Shown piece after piece: positions 26,371 to 36,335 of a DNA stretch of 64,000 nucleotides. The DNA lies in NCBI GenBank assembly GCA_963830715.1, contig CAWHNS010000005.1, positions 105,643 through 169,642 on the forward strand, in the 5' to 3' direction. The position numbers and the translations under genes were made by a program. Source of the DNA: CAVVMA01 sp963830715 (GTDB lineage Bacteria; Desulfobacterota; Binatia; Binatales; Binataceae). Position 1 is the stretch's first letter. The number at the start of each line of letters is the position of its first letter. The notes beneath the pieces were generated by a model. It saw only the letters and a program-made list of their open reading frames with translations, did no database searches and was not told the DNA's origin.

Positions 26371-27691
26371 CATCCTGGTGGTTGACGACGATCGCAACAT
26401 CCGCCGCATGATTGTCGCGACGCTGGAGCCGGCGGGCCATCGCGTGGCCGAGGCCGATAGCGCCGAGCGCGCGCTCGAGATGCTCGCGCGAAACGGCATC
26501 GAGCTGCTGGTCTCCGACGTCAGGATGGCCGGAATGGACGGCTTCAAGCTGCTCGATGAAGTCAAACGCCTGAGCCCCTCGACTCCGGTGATCATGATGA
26601 CCGCCTACAGTTCGATTCCCGACGCGGTTGAAGCTGTGCGGCGGGGCGCGAGCGACTACGTCCCCAAGCCGTTCAGCGCCGAGCACATCCGGCAGGTCGT
26701 CGCGCGCACGCTGGAATTGCAGAAGCTCAGAGTCGAAAACCGCACGCTCAAGACCACGCTCGAGCGGCTCGCGGCTCCCGGCGTTTTTCTGACGCTCGGT
26801 CCCGAAAGCAGGAAAGTTGCCGAGACCGCCGCGCAGGTCGCCAACAGCGACGCGACCATCCTGCTGACTGGCGAGAGCGGCACCGGAAAGAGCATCCTCG
26901 CCCGGCACATCCACGAGCTCAGCCCCCGCAAGGCTGGCCCATTCGTGGAGGTCGCGTGTACGACGCTGAGCGAGCATCTGCTCGAAAGCGAGCTGTTCGG
27001 CCACGTTCGCGGCGCGTTCACGGGCGCGATCAAGGACAAGCCGGGGCGGCTCGAAGCGGCTGACGGCGGCACCGTCTTCCTCGACGAGATCGGCGAGCTT
27101 TCGCCCGAACTGCAGTCCAAGCTGCTGCGTTTCCTGCAGGACAAGAATTTCGAGCGTGTCGGCGGAGCACAGACTCTGAAGATCGACGCACGGATCATCG
27201 CCGCCACCAATCAGGGTCTCGAAGCGGCGGTCCGCGAAAAGCGCTTCCGCGAAGACCTCTACTATCGCCTCAACGTGATCGAGATCTCGATACCGCCGTT
27301 GCGCGAGCGTCCGGGCGAGATCGTCCCGCTGGCCGAGCACTTCGTCGAGCACGCCGCGCTGGTCCATCACAAGCCCGGCCTCGTTCTGGCTCCGGAGGCG
27401 CGCGAAGCGCTGGCCGCTTACTCGTGGCCCGGCAACGTGCGCGAATTGCGCAACGCGATCGAGCGCGCGGTCATCCTGAGCCGGGGCGCAGCCCTCGCGC
27501 TCAGCGATCTGCCGGACAAGATCGTCGCGGAGCCGCGCCGCACCGACGGCAAGCTCACGCTGGAGGAGCTGGAGCGCCGGCATATCGAGATGGTCCTCGA
27601 ACAGGCGGTGACGCTCGAAGAGGCCGCTGACATGCTCGGGATCAATGTCGCGACGCTCTGGCGCAAGCGCCGCAAGTACGGCTTGGAATAA
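26363..27691 (+). CDS. NtrC-family sigma-54-dependent response regulator
   Basis: TTG start overlapping the kinase stop. Receiver domain: ILVVDDDRNIRRMI, phospho-Asp in LLVSDVRMAGMDG, Lys in DYVPKPFSAEH. AAA+ domain: Walker A GESGTGKSILARHI, the sigma-54 contact loop GAFTGA, Walker B GGTVFLDEIGEL, and the arginine-finger region. C-terminal Fis-type helix-turn-helix TLEEAADMLGINVATLWRKR. 442 residues. It should activate sigma-54 promoters when phosphorylated by the adjacent kinase; the targets are not visible here. Confidence 0.92.
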   Translation: MASILVVDDDRNIRRMIVATLEPAGHRVAEADSAERALEMLARNGIELLVSDVRMAGMDGFKLLDEVKRLSPSTPVIMMTAYSSIPDAVEAVRRGASDYVPKPFSAEHIRQVVARTLELQKLRVENRTLKTTLERLAAPGVFLTLGPESRKVAETAAQVANSDATILLTGESGTGKSILARHIHELSPRKAGPFVEVACTTLSEHLLESELFGHVRGAFTGAIKDKPGRLEAADGGTVFLDEIGELSPELQSKLLRFLQDKNFERVGGAQTLKIDARIIAATNQGLEAAVREKRFREDLYYRLNVIEISIPPLRERPGEIVPLAEHFVEHAALVHHKPGLVLAPEAREALAAYSWPGNVRELRNAIERAVILSRGAALALSDLPDKIVAEPRRTDGKLTLEELERRHIEMVLEQAVTLEEAADMLGINVATLWRKRRKYGLE

Positions 27692-27758
27692 GCGCGTCTG
27701 TCGGATTGTTTCCCGAGTCCGCTAAAATGACCCACCGCCTCGCAGGAAAGGAGTCATC

Positions 27759-28712
27759 ATGACCGGAAAGACCGCAAAGGTTGCGCTCGCATTCGCGATG
27801 ATGCCGGACGCCCCGCCCCAGAAGCTCATCGAATGGTCACGGGCGGCCGAAGAAGCCGGCCTCGCCGGCGTATTCGTGACCGAGGCGGGCAACGACGCGA
27901 TCGCTTGCTCGATGGCGGTCGGGCTGCGGACCAGCCGCATCGCGGTCGGCACGGCGATCGCCAACATCTATTTGCGCCATCCGGTGCTGCTCGCCAACGA
28001 GGCCGCGGCGGCGCACGAGTTCACCGGCGGCCGTTTCATCCTGGGCCTCGGCACGGGGCATCGCGAGATGAACTCCGGGCTCGGAATCGAAATGGGCGAC
28101 CCGATGGCGAAGATGCGCGAGATCGTCGCGGGCCTGCGCAAGGCGCTGGATCGCGGACACACGGGGCCGAAGATCAGCGGAGCGAAGCTGCCGATTTATC
28201 TGGCGGGCGTATCACGGCCGATGGTCAAGCTTGCGGGAGAGGTAGCCGACGGAGTGATCTACAACTTCTTCCCGCCGGCGCGGGTAAAGGAGGCGACGGG
28301 CGAGTTGGCCGACGGCGCGAAAACGGCTGGCCGCGATCCGAGCCAGATCGAAGCGGCGCTGTTCGCAACCGCGTTCATCTCCGACGATATCGAAGCCGCC
28401 CGCAGGCCCGCGCGCAAGCTGCTCTCCCGTTACGGCGCGCTCCGCTTTTACGGCAACATGATGGCGCGAGCGGGCTTTCGGGACGAAATCGAGGCGATTC
28501 GCGCCGCCCGCGGAAATCCGGACGCCGCAGTAGCTGCGGTCAGCAACGCGCTAATCGATGCAACGCTGCTGGTCGGCCCCGAAGCACGGGTCAAGGAACG
28601 GCTCGCGGAACTGACCGCATCGGGAATCGGAACAGCGATCGTATTCACGAATCCGGTAAACGAAGATCGCGACAGCTCGGTCAGACGCACGATCCGCGCG
28701 CTCAGGATCTAG
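27759..28712 (+). CDS. LLM-class flavin-dependent oxidoreductase
   Basis: The ribosome site AAAGGAG precedes the ATG. TIM-barrel luciferase-like signature: MMPDAPPQKLIEWSRAAEEA, AVGLRTSRIAVGTAI, HEFTGGRFILGLGTGHREM and PIYLAGVSRPMVKLAGEVAD. The pattern fits F420- or FMN-dependent enzymes such as methylenetetrahydromethanopterin-reductase-like proteins. 317 residues. The substrate cannot be deduced. Confidence 0.85.
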   Translation: MTGKTAKVALAFAMMPDAPPQKLIEWSRAAEEAGLAGVFVTEAGNDAIACSMAVGLRTSRIAVGTAIANIYLRHPVLLANEAAAAHEFTGGRFILGLGTGHREMNSGLGIEMGDPMAKMREIVAGLRKALDRGHTGPKISGAKLPIYLAGVSRPMVKLAGEVADGVIYNFFPPARVKEATGELADGAKTAGRDPSQIEAALFATAFISDDIEAARRPARKLLSRYGALRFYGNMMARAGFRDEIEAIRAARGNPDAAVAAVSNALIDATLLVGPEARVKERLAELTASGIGTAIVFTNPVNEDRDSSVRRTIRALRI

Positions 28713-28730
28713 ACCGACGCGCGGCACGCG

Positions 28731-28925
28731 ATGAAGGTAAGGAGGATTCTCCAGATGCTGGCGGACGACGGATGGTTTCCCGTTGCGACACGCGGGAGCC
28801 ACCGTCAGTTCAAACATCCCGTCAAGGCGGGCCGGGTTACCGTTGCCGGCAGCCCGTCCGATGATTTGGCGCCCGGAACTCTGCGGAGTATTCTCAAACA
28901 GGCTCAGCTGTTAGGCAGGAAATGA
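28731..28925 (+). CDS. hicA: HicA toxin (mRNA interferase)
   Basis: 64 residues with the dsRBD-like HicA fold: MKVRRILQMLADDGWFPVAT, the catalytic His in RGSHRQFKHP, and a C-terminal helix APGTLRSILKQAQLLG. HicA toxins cleave mRNA and are neutralised by HicB, encoded immediately downstream with an ATGA overlap, the classical hicAB order. Confidence 0.9.
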   Translation: MKVRRILQMLADDGWFPVATRGSHRQFKHPVKAGRVTVAGSPSDDLAPGTLRSILKQAQLLGRK

Positions 28926-29251
28926 TGCGATACGGTGTCGTAATCGAACGGGCGAAAGGGAACTATTCGGCCTACGTTCCCGATCTTCCGGGGTGCATTG
29001 CTACCGGAGCAACTCTCAGGCAGATCGAGCGGCATATCCGCGAGGCGATCGAGCTCCACGTCGATGGTCTCCGCAAAGACGGAGTCGTTGTCCCAAGCGC
29101 GACCAGCATCTGCGAACATGTCGACGCGCGGATTGGACGCTCGAACGGGTCGTATGCGGCCGCGAATCCGCCAGCAGCCGTCGGGCGTTCTGCGAATCGT
29201 CTCAGCCGGGCGCGCCGGAGTCGGACGAGAGCTTCGCGAAAAACGTCGTGA
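28922..29251 (+). CDS. hicB: HicB antitoxin with an uncertain C-terminal tail
   Basis: MMRYGVVIERAKGNYSAYVP, then DLPGCIATGATLRQIERHIR and EAIELHVDGLRKDGVVVPSA, is the partial RNase H fold of HicB. Normal short HicB ends about residue 70, near ICEHVDA here. The remaining 40 residues are Arg/Ser-rich, and the last 50 bases overlap the convergent DUF1499 gene, so the real end is probably earlier and hidden by an indel. The start may be either of two adjacent ATGs. It should bind HicA and repress the operon. Confidence 0.82.
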   Translation: MMRYGVVIERAKGNYSAYVPDLPGCIATGATLRQIERHIREAIELHVDGLRKDGVVVPSATSICEHVDARIGRSNGSYAAANPPAAVGRSANRLSRARRSRTRASRKTS

Positions 29252-29945
29252 TGCGCTTGTGATTCATTCCGAAGTCGCCGATTCCGACGCGCGACTTGGA
29301 TCTCATCTCGACCAGGCTGCCCGGTCCGTCGGTCGCGGGACGAATCTGGATAACGAAATCGTCGCCGAAGTGGAACAGCGATGAGGTCGCGAATCCTTCC
29401 AGCGTATGCGTCTTGGGATCGTCAACGGTGATCTGCCAGTCCGGAAACGCTTTCGCCGCGGCCTCCACTTTCGCGAAGGTCGCGTCGGGATCGGAAGCCA
29501 TCTTGAGCGGAGCGAGCTCGCCGTAGCCCGCCGACTGGCGATCCGCGTATCTGGTCTTGTCATATTTCAGGTCGCGACCCTGATTGGCCGGCAACTCGCC
29601 GGCGTGCGTGAACTCCGGGGGATTGTCGAAGTCGGTGGTGATGTCGTTGATCGGCGGATACTTCCTGCCGCTCAGGAAAACCACCAGTATCGGCAGCACA
29701 ACGATCAGGCTGACCGCCGTCCCGAAAACGGCGCGCGGCCGTCCTGCGGCGCGCTGCGGTGAACGCGTCCTGAAAATGCCGACAATCCCCGCAATCAGGC
29801 CGATAAAGCCCAGCAGAAACCCGAATGCGAAAGTCTGAAAGCCCATGAACGGCGGCAGGTAATAGAAGTGCGCGCCCAACATCCCGATTACAACCAGCAC
29901 CACTGCCAGCATCGCGTCAAAGAAAGAGAGCCACGCCGGAATCAT
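29202..29945 (-). CDS. DUF1499 membrane protein
   Basis: Three hydrophobic segments in the first 110 residues (FFDAMLAVVLVVIGMLGAHF, FAFGFLLGFIGLIAGIVGIF, FGTAVSLIVVLPILVVFLSG). The DUF1499 domain follows: PEFTHAGELPANQGRDLKYD, YGELAPLKMASDPDATFAKV, AKAFPDWQITVDDPKTHTLE, and a C-terminal VEMRSKSRVGIGDFGMNHKR. The family is envelope-associated with no defined function. 247 residues. Confidence 0.82.
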   Translation of the reverse strand: MIPAWLSFFDAMLAVVLVVIGMLGAHFYYLPPFMGFQTFAFGFLLGFIGLIAGIVGIFRTRSPQRAAGRPRAVFGTAVSLIVVLPILVVFLSGRKYPPINDITTDFDNPPEFTHAGELPANQGRDLKYDKTRYADRQSAGYGELAPLKMASDPDATFAKVEAAAKAFPDWQITVDDPKTHTLEGFATSSLFHFGDDFVIQIRPATDGPGSLVEMRSKSRVGIGDFGMNHKRITTFFAKLSSDSGAPG

Positions 29946-29973
29946 GATTTGTCCCCCGCGGGCCTTACCCGCT

Positions 29974-30777
29974 TCACAGCCTGGTCCCGCGCGCTACGAA
30001 CTGCGGCAGGACGAATAGATAGTCGCGATCCGCGACCGCGCGTTCGACCTCACGAAGCCATCGATCGATCTCGTCTGCGCTGACGCGGCCTGAATCGAGA
30101 GCGTATCGCGCCAGGCTTGCCCGCAGCATCGGGAGCGATCTGCCCGCCGTGTCGGCGCCGGCGAACACCTCGACCTTCACGTCTTTGAGACCCGCGGCGC
30201 GGAACAGCCAGTAGAGCTGGCGCCCGATTCGCGGCTCTTTGATCGCGATCGACTTGGCCGCGTCCAGCACCTTTTCGGTGAGCAGCCGCGCCGGCGGACC
30301 CGTCTCAATTGCTATCATGTCCCAATCGCTATCAACCGCGACGACGATACCGCCTTTGACCGGCACGCGCGCCAACTCGGCCACGGTCGCTTGCGCCGAA
30401 TCGACGTATTCGAGAACGTTCTTGCAGAATACGCGATCGAAGCTCGCATCCGGAAACGGCAGCGGCGGAAACGGACTGCACACGAAGTCGGCATTCAGTG
30501 CGGCCGCGGCCTCCCGTGCGCGTTTGCTTGCACGCTCGACGAATTCGGAATTGATGTCTACGCCCGTCACGCGCCCTGCCGCGCCGACGCGGCGCGCCAG
30601 CTCGAGCGTAGTGTGTCCGGGGCCGGAGCCGACATCCAGCACGGTCATTCCCGCTGCGAGTTCGAGCGGCTTGAGCAGGGGCTCCATCGCGGGATGGAAA
30701 TTGAGGATCTGATCGTAGGCCGTATGGCGGCCGGAATCGATCTCGATCCAGTGCTGCTTGTAATAGGGATTGGCCAC
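29974..30777 (-). CDS. SAM-dependent methyltransferase
   Basis: Class I Rossmann methyltransferase. Motif I VLDVGSGPGHTTLELARRVG, acidic residue in GRVTGVDINSEFVERA, DASFDRVFCKNVLEY as motif IV, and VKGGIVVAVDSDW as motif V. The C-terminal half is helical and resembles the UbiE/Coq5-like substrate region. 267 residues. Substrate unknown. It is divergent from metH with about 190 bases between them. Confidence 0.85.
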   Translation of the reverse strand: MANPYYKQHWIEIDSGRHTAYDQILNFHPAMEPLLKPLELAAGMTVLDVGSGPGHTTLELARRVGAAGRVTGVDINSEFVERASKRAREAAAALNADFVCSPFPPLPFPDASFDRVFCKNVLEYVDSAQATVAELARVPVKGGIVVAVDSDWDMIAIETGPPARLLTEKVLDAAKSIAIKEPRIGRQLYWLFRAAGLKDVKVEVFAGADTAGRSLPMLRASLARYALDSGRVSADEIDRWLREVERAVADRDYLFVLPQFVARGTRL

Positions 30778-30782
30778 GTGTC

Positions 30783-30915
30783 CCGCTCAGCGTGTTCGAT
30801 ACCTCAAGTCGGCCCTGAATACAAAGCCGCCCGCGGTGCCTTCTGCTGAACAGTCGCCGACGGGCGGAGGCAAGTCCGAACCGGCGCATTCCAAGGCGAG
30901 CCGCTGAGCGTGTTC
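30783..30915 (+). repeat. Direct repeat pair in the leader of metH
   Basis: CGCTCAGCGTGTTC at 30783-30796 and CGCTGAGCGTGTTC at 30902-30915 differ at one base and lie 119 bases apart between the methyltransferase start and metH. The first copy includes an AGCG palindromic core. They could be regulator sites; I could not fold a cobalamin or SAM/SAH riboswitch from this stretch. Confidence 0.4.
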
Positions 30916-30965
30916 ACACGGCTGGCGGGTTGAAATAAACTAAGTGGTTCTGGGATGCGCCCGCG

Positions 30966-33900
30966 ATGCGCGGGTGCCTCACACTCATGACGCGCGATAC
31001 GCACAGGATCAAGCTTCTGAAAGACGTCCTCGCCGAGCGGATTGTGGTGCTCGACGGCGCCTTCGGCACGTATATCCAGGGGCTGAACTTCAGCGCCGAG
31101 GATTTTGGCGGGCCGGAGTTCGAGGGGTGCAACGAGAACGTCGTGCGCACCCGTCCCGACGCCATTCGCGCGATGCATCAGGGGTTCCTCGACGTCGGCG
31201 CCGACATCGTCGAGACCGCCACCTTCGGCGCGACTTCGGTGGTGCTCGCCGAGTACGGACTCGAGGCCCATGCCCGCGAGATCAATCGCCTGGCTGCCCG
31301 GATCGCGCGCGAGGCGGCGGACGCGGCGAGCACGCCGCGCCAGCCCCGTTTCGTGGCGGCTCGATGGGCCCGACGACCAAAAGCATCTCGGTAACCGGCG
31401 GTGTCACCTTCGATCAACTCGCGGCATCATACCAGGAGCAGGCCGAGGGCCTGATCGAGGGCGGCGCGGACGTTCTGCTGCTCGAAACCGTGCAGGACAT
31501 ACTCAACTGCAAGGCGGGGCTGGTCGCGATCGAGCGCGCGATCGAGAAGCTCGGCAGCCCGGTTGCGGTCGCGGTGTCCGGCACGATCGAGACCATGGGC
31601 ACGCTGCTGGCGGGACAGGATATCGAGGCGTTCTACGCGTCGATCGCGCATCGCGATCTGCTCTGGATCGGGCTCAACTGCGCAACCGGCCCCGACTTCA
31701 TGACCGACCATCTGCGCACGCTTGCATCGATTTCGCGCTTCAACGTCGCGTGCGTTCCGAACGCCGGACTGCCCGACGAGGAAGGTCGCTACAACGAGAC
31801 CCCCGAGTTGCTCGCGCAGAAGGTCGCGCGATTCGCCGAGAACGGATGGGTCAACCTGGTCGGCGGATGTTGCGGGACGACCCCCGAGCATATTCGGCTC
31901 CTGGCCAAAGCAGTCGCCGCCAGTCGCCCGCGTACCCGCGCTACGCTGCGCCGCTCGATCCTTTCCGGGATCGAGTCGCTGGTAATCGACGAGAACACCC
32001 GTCCGGTGATTATTGGCGAGCGGACCAACGTGCTCGGCAGCCGCAAGTTCAAGCGGCTAATCGGCGAGGGCAAGTTCGACGAGGCGGCCGAGATCGGGCG
32101 CCTGCAGGTGCGGCGCGGCGCGCATATGCTCGACGTGAACCTGCAGGATCCCGATCGCAACGAAACGGCCGACGTGATCCGGTTCCTCGAGCTGCTGGTC
32201 AGGAAAATCAAGGTTCCGATCGTGATCGATTCGACCGACGCGAACGTGATCGAGGACGCGCTCAAGCGCACTCCCGGCAAGTCGCTGATCAACTCGGTCA
32301 ACCTCGAGGACGGCGAGGAGCGCTTCGCGAAGGTGGTGCCGCACGCCCGCCGCTACGGCGCGGCGCTGGTGGTCGGATGTATCGACGAGGACAAGCATCA
32401 GGCGCAGGCGATCACGCGCCAGCGCAAGCTTCAGATCGCCGAGCGGTCATTCAAGCTTCTGACCAGCAAGTACGGCGTCGAACCCGAGGACATCTTTTTC
32501 GATCCGCTGGTGTTCCCGATCGGCACCGGCGATCGCAACTATATCGGTTCCGGCGTCGAGACTATCGAGGGTATCCGGCTGATCAAGGCGGCGCTGCCGC
32601 AATGCAAGACGCTGCTCGGCGTGTCCAACGTATCGTTCGGGTTGCCCGAAGCGGGCCGGGAGGTGCTGAACTCGGTGATGCTCTATCACTGCGTGCAGGC
32701 GGGACTCGACCTTGCGATCGTGAACGCCGAGAAGCTGGAACGATACATTTCGATGCCCGAGGAGGAGCGGCGTCTGGCGGAAGATCTGATCTGGTGGCGC
32801 GGCGACGACCCGATCGCCGCATTCGCCGCCTACTTCCGCGCCAAGAAGGTCAAGCCCTCGGTCGAGCAGCGCAGGTCGCTGCCGCTCGATGAACGGCTGG
32901 CGCTCTACATTCTGGAGGGCTCGAAGGACGGCCTGACCGCCGACCTCGAAGAGGCGCTCAAAGATCGCGGGCCGCTGGAAATCATCAATGGTCCGCTGAT
33001 GAAGGGGATGGACGAGGTCGGCCGGCTTTTCAACGCCAACCAGATGATCGTCGCGGAAGTGTTGCAGTCGGCCGAGGCGATGAAGGTCGCGGTCGCCTAC
33101 CTGGAACCACACATGGAAAAGGCCGACGCGGCCAACAAGGGGCGAATCATCCTGGCGACGGTCAAGGGCGACGTTCACGACATCGGCAAGAACCTGGTCG
33201 ACATAATCCTGTCCAACAACGGCTACCGGGTGATCAACCTCGGCATCAAGGTGCCGCCGGAGGAATTGATCAGGGCGTACCGCGAGCATTCTCCCGACGC
33301 GATCGGGCTCTCGGGCCTGCTGGTCAAGTCGGCGCAGATGATGGTCGTCACGGTGCAGGACCTGAAGTCAGCCGGTATCCGATGCCCCGTCCTGGTCGGC
33401 GGCGCGGCGCTCTCGGCGCGCTTTACGCGGATGAAGATCGCGCCCGAGTATGGCGGGCTGGTGGCGTACGCCAACGACGCGATGACCGGGCTGGACCTCG
33501 CCAATCAGATCATGAACGCGCAGCGCCGCGAGGAGTTGACCATCTCGCTCGCGTTACAGACCGAAAAACTGCTCGCGGCGCCCAAGCCGGCCGACGGGGC
33601 GGCCAAGGCTATATCGAGGGAATCCTCGGTACGCCGGGATGTGGACATTCCTGTACCGCCGGACTTGAAGCTCCACGTCCTGCGCGATTACGACCTCGAC
33701 GAGATCTTCGGGTACATCAACCCGGTGATGCTGTACACGCGCCATCTGGGGCTCAAGAACTTCGAGCAGGCGCTGGCCGATCGCGATCGAAGGGCGGTCG
33801 AACTTAAGGCCGCGGTCGCGGCAGTGCAGGAACAGATGCTCGCGCGGCGGGACATCACGGCGAGCGCGGTCTACAAGTTTTTCCCCGCACAATCCGATCG

Positions 33901-34491
33901 CGAGCGCATGCTGATCATGAGTCCCGACCGCGGGACGGTGCTGGAGACTTTCACCTTCGGCCGGCAAAGCGATGCGCCCGGCTTGTGCCTGGCCGATTAC
34001 ATCGCGCCGCGTTCGCGGATGCGGCTCGGGCCGACTACCTGTGCATGTTCGCGACCAGTATCGGCGACGGGGTCCGAGCGCTCGCCGAAGAATGGAAGGG
34101 GCAGGGCGACTACCTGCGCTCGCATATCCTGCAAGTGCTCGCCCTGGAGGGCGCCGAGGCGTTCGCCGAGTTGCTGCATCTGAAGATCCGCCGGATGTGG
34201 GGAATCGGCGACCCGCCGGGCCTCACGATGAAGGACTTGTTTCAGTGCCACTACCGCGGACGGCGCTATTCGTTTGGCTATCCAGCCTGCCCGCGGCTCG
34301 AGGATCAGGCGCTGCTGTTCAATCTGCTCGAGATCGAAAAGCACATCGGCGTGCAGTTGACCGAAGGCTACATGATGGACCCCGAAAGCTCGGTCACCGC
34401 GCTCGTGTTCCACCATCCCGAGGCGAAGTACTTCAGCCTCTCTCCTTCGGATGTCGAGCGCTTCGAGGGCGAGCTGCAGGACGCGCGCTAG
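30966..34491 (+). CDS. metH: Cobalamin-dependent methionine synthase (two frameshifts)
   Basis: Transfers methyl from methyltetrahydrofolate to homocysteine via cobalamin. Reconstructed domains: homocysteine domain (VVLDGAFGTYIQGLNF, GSMGPTTKSISVTGGVTFDQ, zinc Cys in GLNCATGP and LVGGCCGTTPEH), folate domain (RPVIIGERTNVLGSRKFK), cobalamin cap and B12 domain (axial His in VKGDVHDIGKNLVDIILS), and activation domain (RADYLCMFATSIGDGVRALA). One base is missing near 31355-31360 and another near 34012-34018. About 1,174 residues when repaired. The start could be ATG 30966 or 30987. Being otherwise perfect, it is probably functional. Confidence 0.93.
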
Positions 34492-35642
34492 CCGAAGACT
34501 GTCTTCAGGCGGGCGAGCAGATCGGTTCGCATCAGCGCGTTGGTGTTATCGACGAACTGATCGACCGAACCGATCGGGCCGGCGCCGGCGCGGATATTCC
34601 TTACCTCGTCGTCCTGGATCGCGTCGCCGATCGCTTTCGCAAACATGCCTGCGGCGATGACGAGGTATGGGCGAGTGTGAAATGTCCGGAGTTGCGCGGC
34701 GACGGGCTGTGTTATTGCGAGCGCGTTATGCATCCGCGCGACGTGCTCGTACGCCGCGCACATATGCTTTTCGCGTTCCTGCCAGGAGCCCGATGAAAGC
34801 GCGGCCGCGAGAATCGGGCAAAGCTCCGGCCCGCATTCGAGGCGCGCGAACGCGGTTCCCAGCCACTTGATGTACGGCGCGTACTTGCGCTCGATCAGGA
34901 AGCACAGGCGCATCAGGTCCCGCACCAGCCGCCCGGCGACCAGCCGCGAGCCCAGGTCGTCGCCGGCCTCGCCGCATCTCCCCAGGAAGTGTTCTTCCTG
35001 CGCGATCCGCATCCACTGCGCGCTCAACAGGCAGAGCCAGACGTCGTGCGGATAGTAGGCAAGGCGTTCGCGAAGCGGCGCGAGTTGCTCCAGCCCGTCG
35101 TGATATACGGCGCCGGCGGTGATTTCGAGGAGCCTCGCCTCCGGCATCACCAGCCAATCGCGCGCCGAGAGCGCCTGATCGGTCTCGATGCCGAGGTATT
35201 GCCGCACAAACCCGCGCACGGTGAAGATTTGCACATGATGCCTGACGCGACCGGGCGTCGCGCTTTCAGACACGCGCACGCCGTTTTCGTCGGGTTCGGA
35301 GAAACTGGTCGACCAGCCGCGAAAGGCCGGCGGCAGGCTCGCTCCCAGCGCGTCCGAGATGCTTGCCGCGAGGGCGGCGTGATTCGCATCGGCCAGGAAC
35401 AGCAACAGGCGCGGGCCCCATTCATGATCGGTCGATCGCGGCGAGTCGTAGCCGAGCACGTCGGAGCCGTATCCGATCAGCGCCGCCGAGTGACGCAGAC
35501 CGGAGAACTTCGAGTCCAGGATCGGACGCACGGCCTCGCGGTAGTACATCCGATTCAGCTCCAGTCCGGGCAAAAAGTCGGAGTCGGGCATCGGAGGAAT
35601 CTCTGATTGCGCGTCGGGCGAAGTCGCGGACCGATCGCTCAA
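34488..35642 (-). CDS. DUF4037 nucleotidyltransferase-like protein
   Basis: AALIGYGSDVLGYDSPRSTD then HEWGPRLLLFL gives the GS...D..DHEWG pattern of DUF4037, which resembles a nucleotidyltransferase active site. The rest is helical (DLMRLCFLIERKYAPYIKWL). 384 residues, the usual size. It starts four bases after the stop of the SRPBCC gene, so both are probably one operon. Its end overlaps metH by four bases in convergent orientation. Function unknown; antibiotic or tRNA-modifying nucleotidyltransferase activity is only a fold-based guess. Confidence 0.75.
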   Translation of the reverse strand: MSDRSATSPDAQSEIPPMPDSDFLPGLELNRMYYREAVRPILDSKFSGLRHSAALIGYGSDVLGYDSPRSTDHEWGPRLLLFLADANHAALAASISDALGASLPPAFRGWSTSFSEPDENGVRVSESATPGRVRHHVQIFTVRGFVRQYLGIETDQALSARDWLVMPEARLLEITAGAVYHDGLEQLAPLRERLAYYPHDVWLCLLSAQWMRIAQEEHFLGRCGEAGDDLGSRLVAGRLVRDLMRLCFLIERKYAPYIKWLGTAFARLECGPELCPILAAALSSGSWQEREKHMCAAYEHVARMHNALAITQPVAAQLRTFHTRPYLVIAAGMFAKAIGDAIQDDEVRNIRAGAGPIGSVDQFVDNTNALMRTDLLARLKTVFG

Positions 35643-35646
35643 CCGC

Positions 35647-36108
35647 TCAGCCGGTTGTCGCGACGCGGCGGAGGCTTTCGACCCATTTCTGATGGCCGCG
35701 GTAGAGCGTCGGCCTCAGGTACCATCGGAGGACCATCGGGAGCGGCCCCTTCTGGGTTTCCTCCGTTACCACCCAGACACCGTCGACGGTCTGCTCCAGT
35801 GACCACCCGTGATACGCGCGCAATCCGATCGCCCTGGCGTCCCATTCCAGCGCGCGCATCGGCTCGAACACGCGAACCTGGCTGCGTACTCGCGTGCCGA
35901 AGGTTTTCCAGGTGAACTTGCTGTCGGGCGCGAGGTCGGGGCCGGCGCCGTTCTCGAATTTCAGCCACGCGCAGTTCGTGTACCACGTAGGCCATAGACC
36001 CGCCCGGCAGAGCCACTTCCATATTTTGGCGATGTCGGCGTCTATCTTGATCTCGTTTCGCGCGTAGACCGGCGCACGCTTCGGCTCCATACCCTGAGGC
36101 CACTGCAT
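35647..36108 (-). CDS. SRPBCC (START/Bet v 1-like) family protein
   Basis: VYARNEIKIDADIAKIWKWL, then FTWKTFGTRVRSQVRVFEPM and ALEWDARAIGLRAYHGW, then GVWVVTEETQKGPLPMVLRW is the polyketide-cyclase-like SRPBCC pattern. 153 residues, soluble. These proteins bind hydrophobic ligands; the ligand here is unknown. First gene of a two-gene unit with DUF4037. Confidence 0.78.
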   Translation of the reverse strand: MQWPQGMEPKRAPVYARNEIKIDADIAKIWKWLCRAGLWPTWYTNCAWLKFENGAGPDLAPDSKFTWKTFGTRVRSQVRVFEPMRALEWDARAIGLRAYHGWSLEQTVDGVWVVTEETQKGPLPMVLRWYLRPTLYRGHQKWVESLRRVATTG

Positions 36109-36335
36109 CTATTCTTTGTCTCCATCGGCCCGATGGCCGAAACCTGCCGGGATAAGCTAGCCGAAAAGCCGTTGGCTAAAAAGGCGCTTGTGGGTGACGG
36201 GGACGGCGCCCTCGGGCGGCTGTCGAGTCGGCGCATTCACTCCGCGGGGTTTCTCCCCGAGGGACGCCATGATATTGAAATGAGGTCGTAGCGGCGGCAG
36301 CGATTCGAGTTGGCGCTGACCGCCGGGGAGGCTGA

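Noticed and set aside
30778..30965. Cobalamin, SAM or SAH riboswitch before metH
   Set aside because: I looked for the B12-box and SAM/SAH core patterns and found none that I could align. A covariance-model search would be decisive.
31178..31417. Programmed frameshifting in metH
   Set aside because: No slippery heptamer or downstream stem was recognised, the two shift sites differ, and homologues are encoded in one frame; a lost base explains it more simply.
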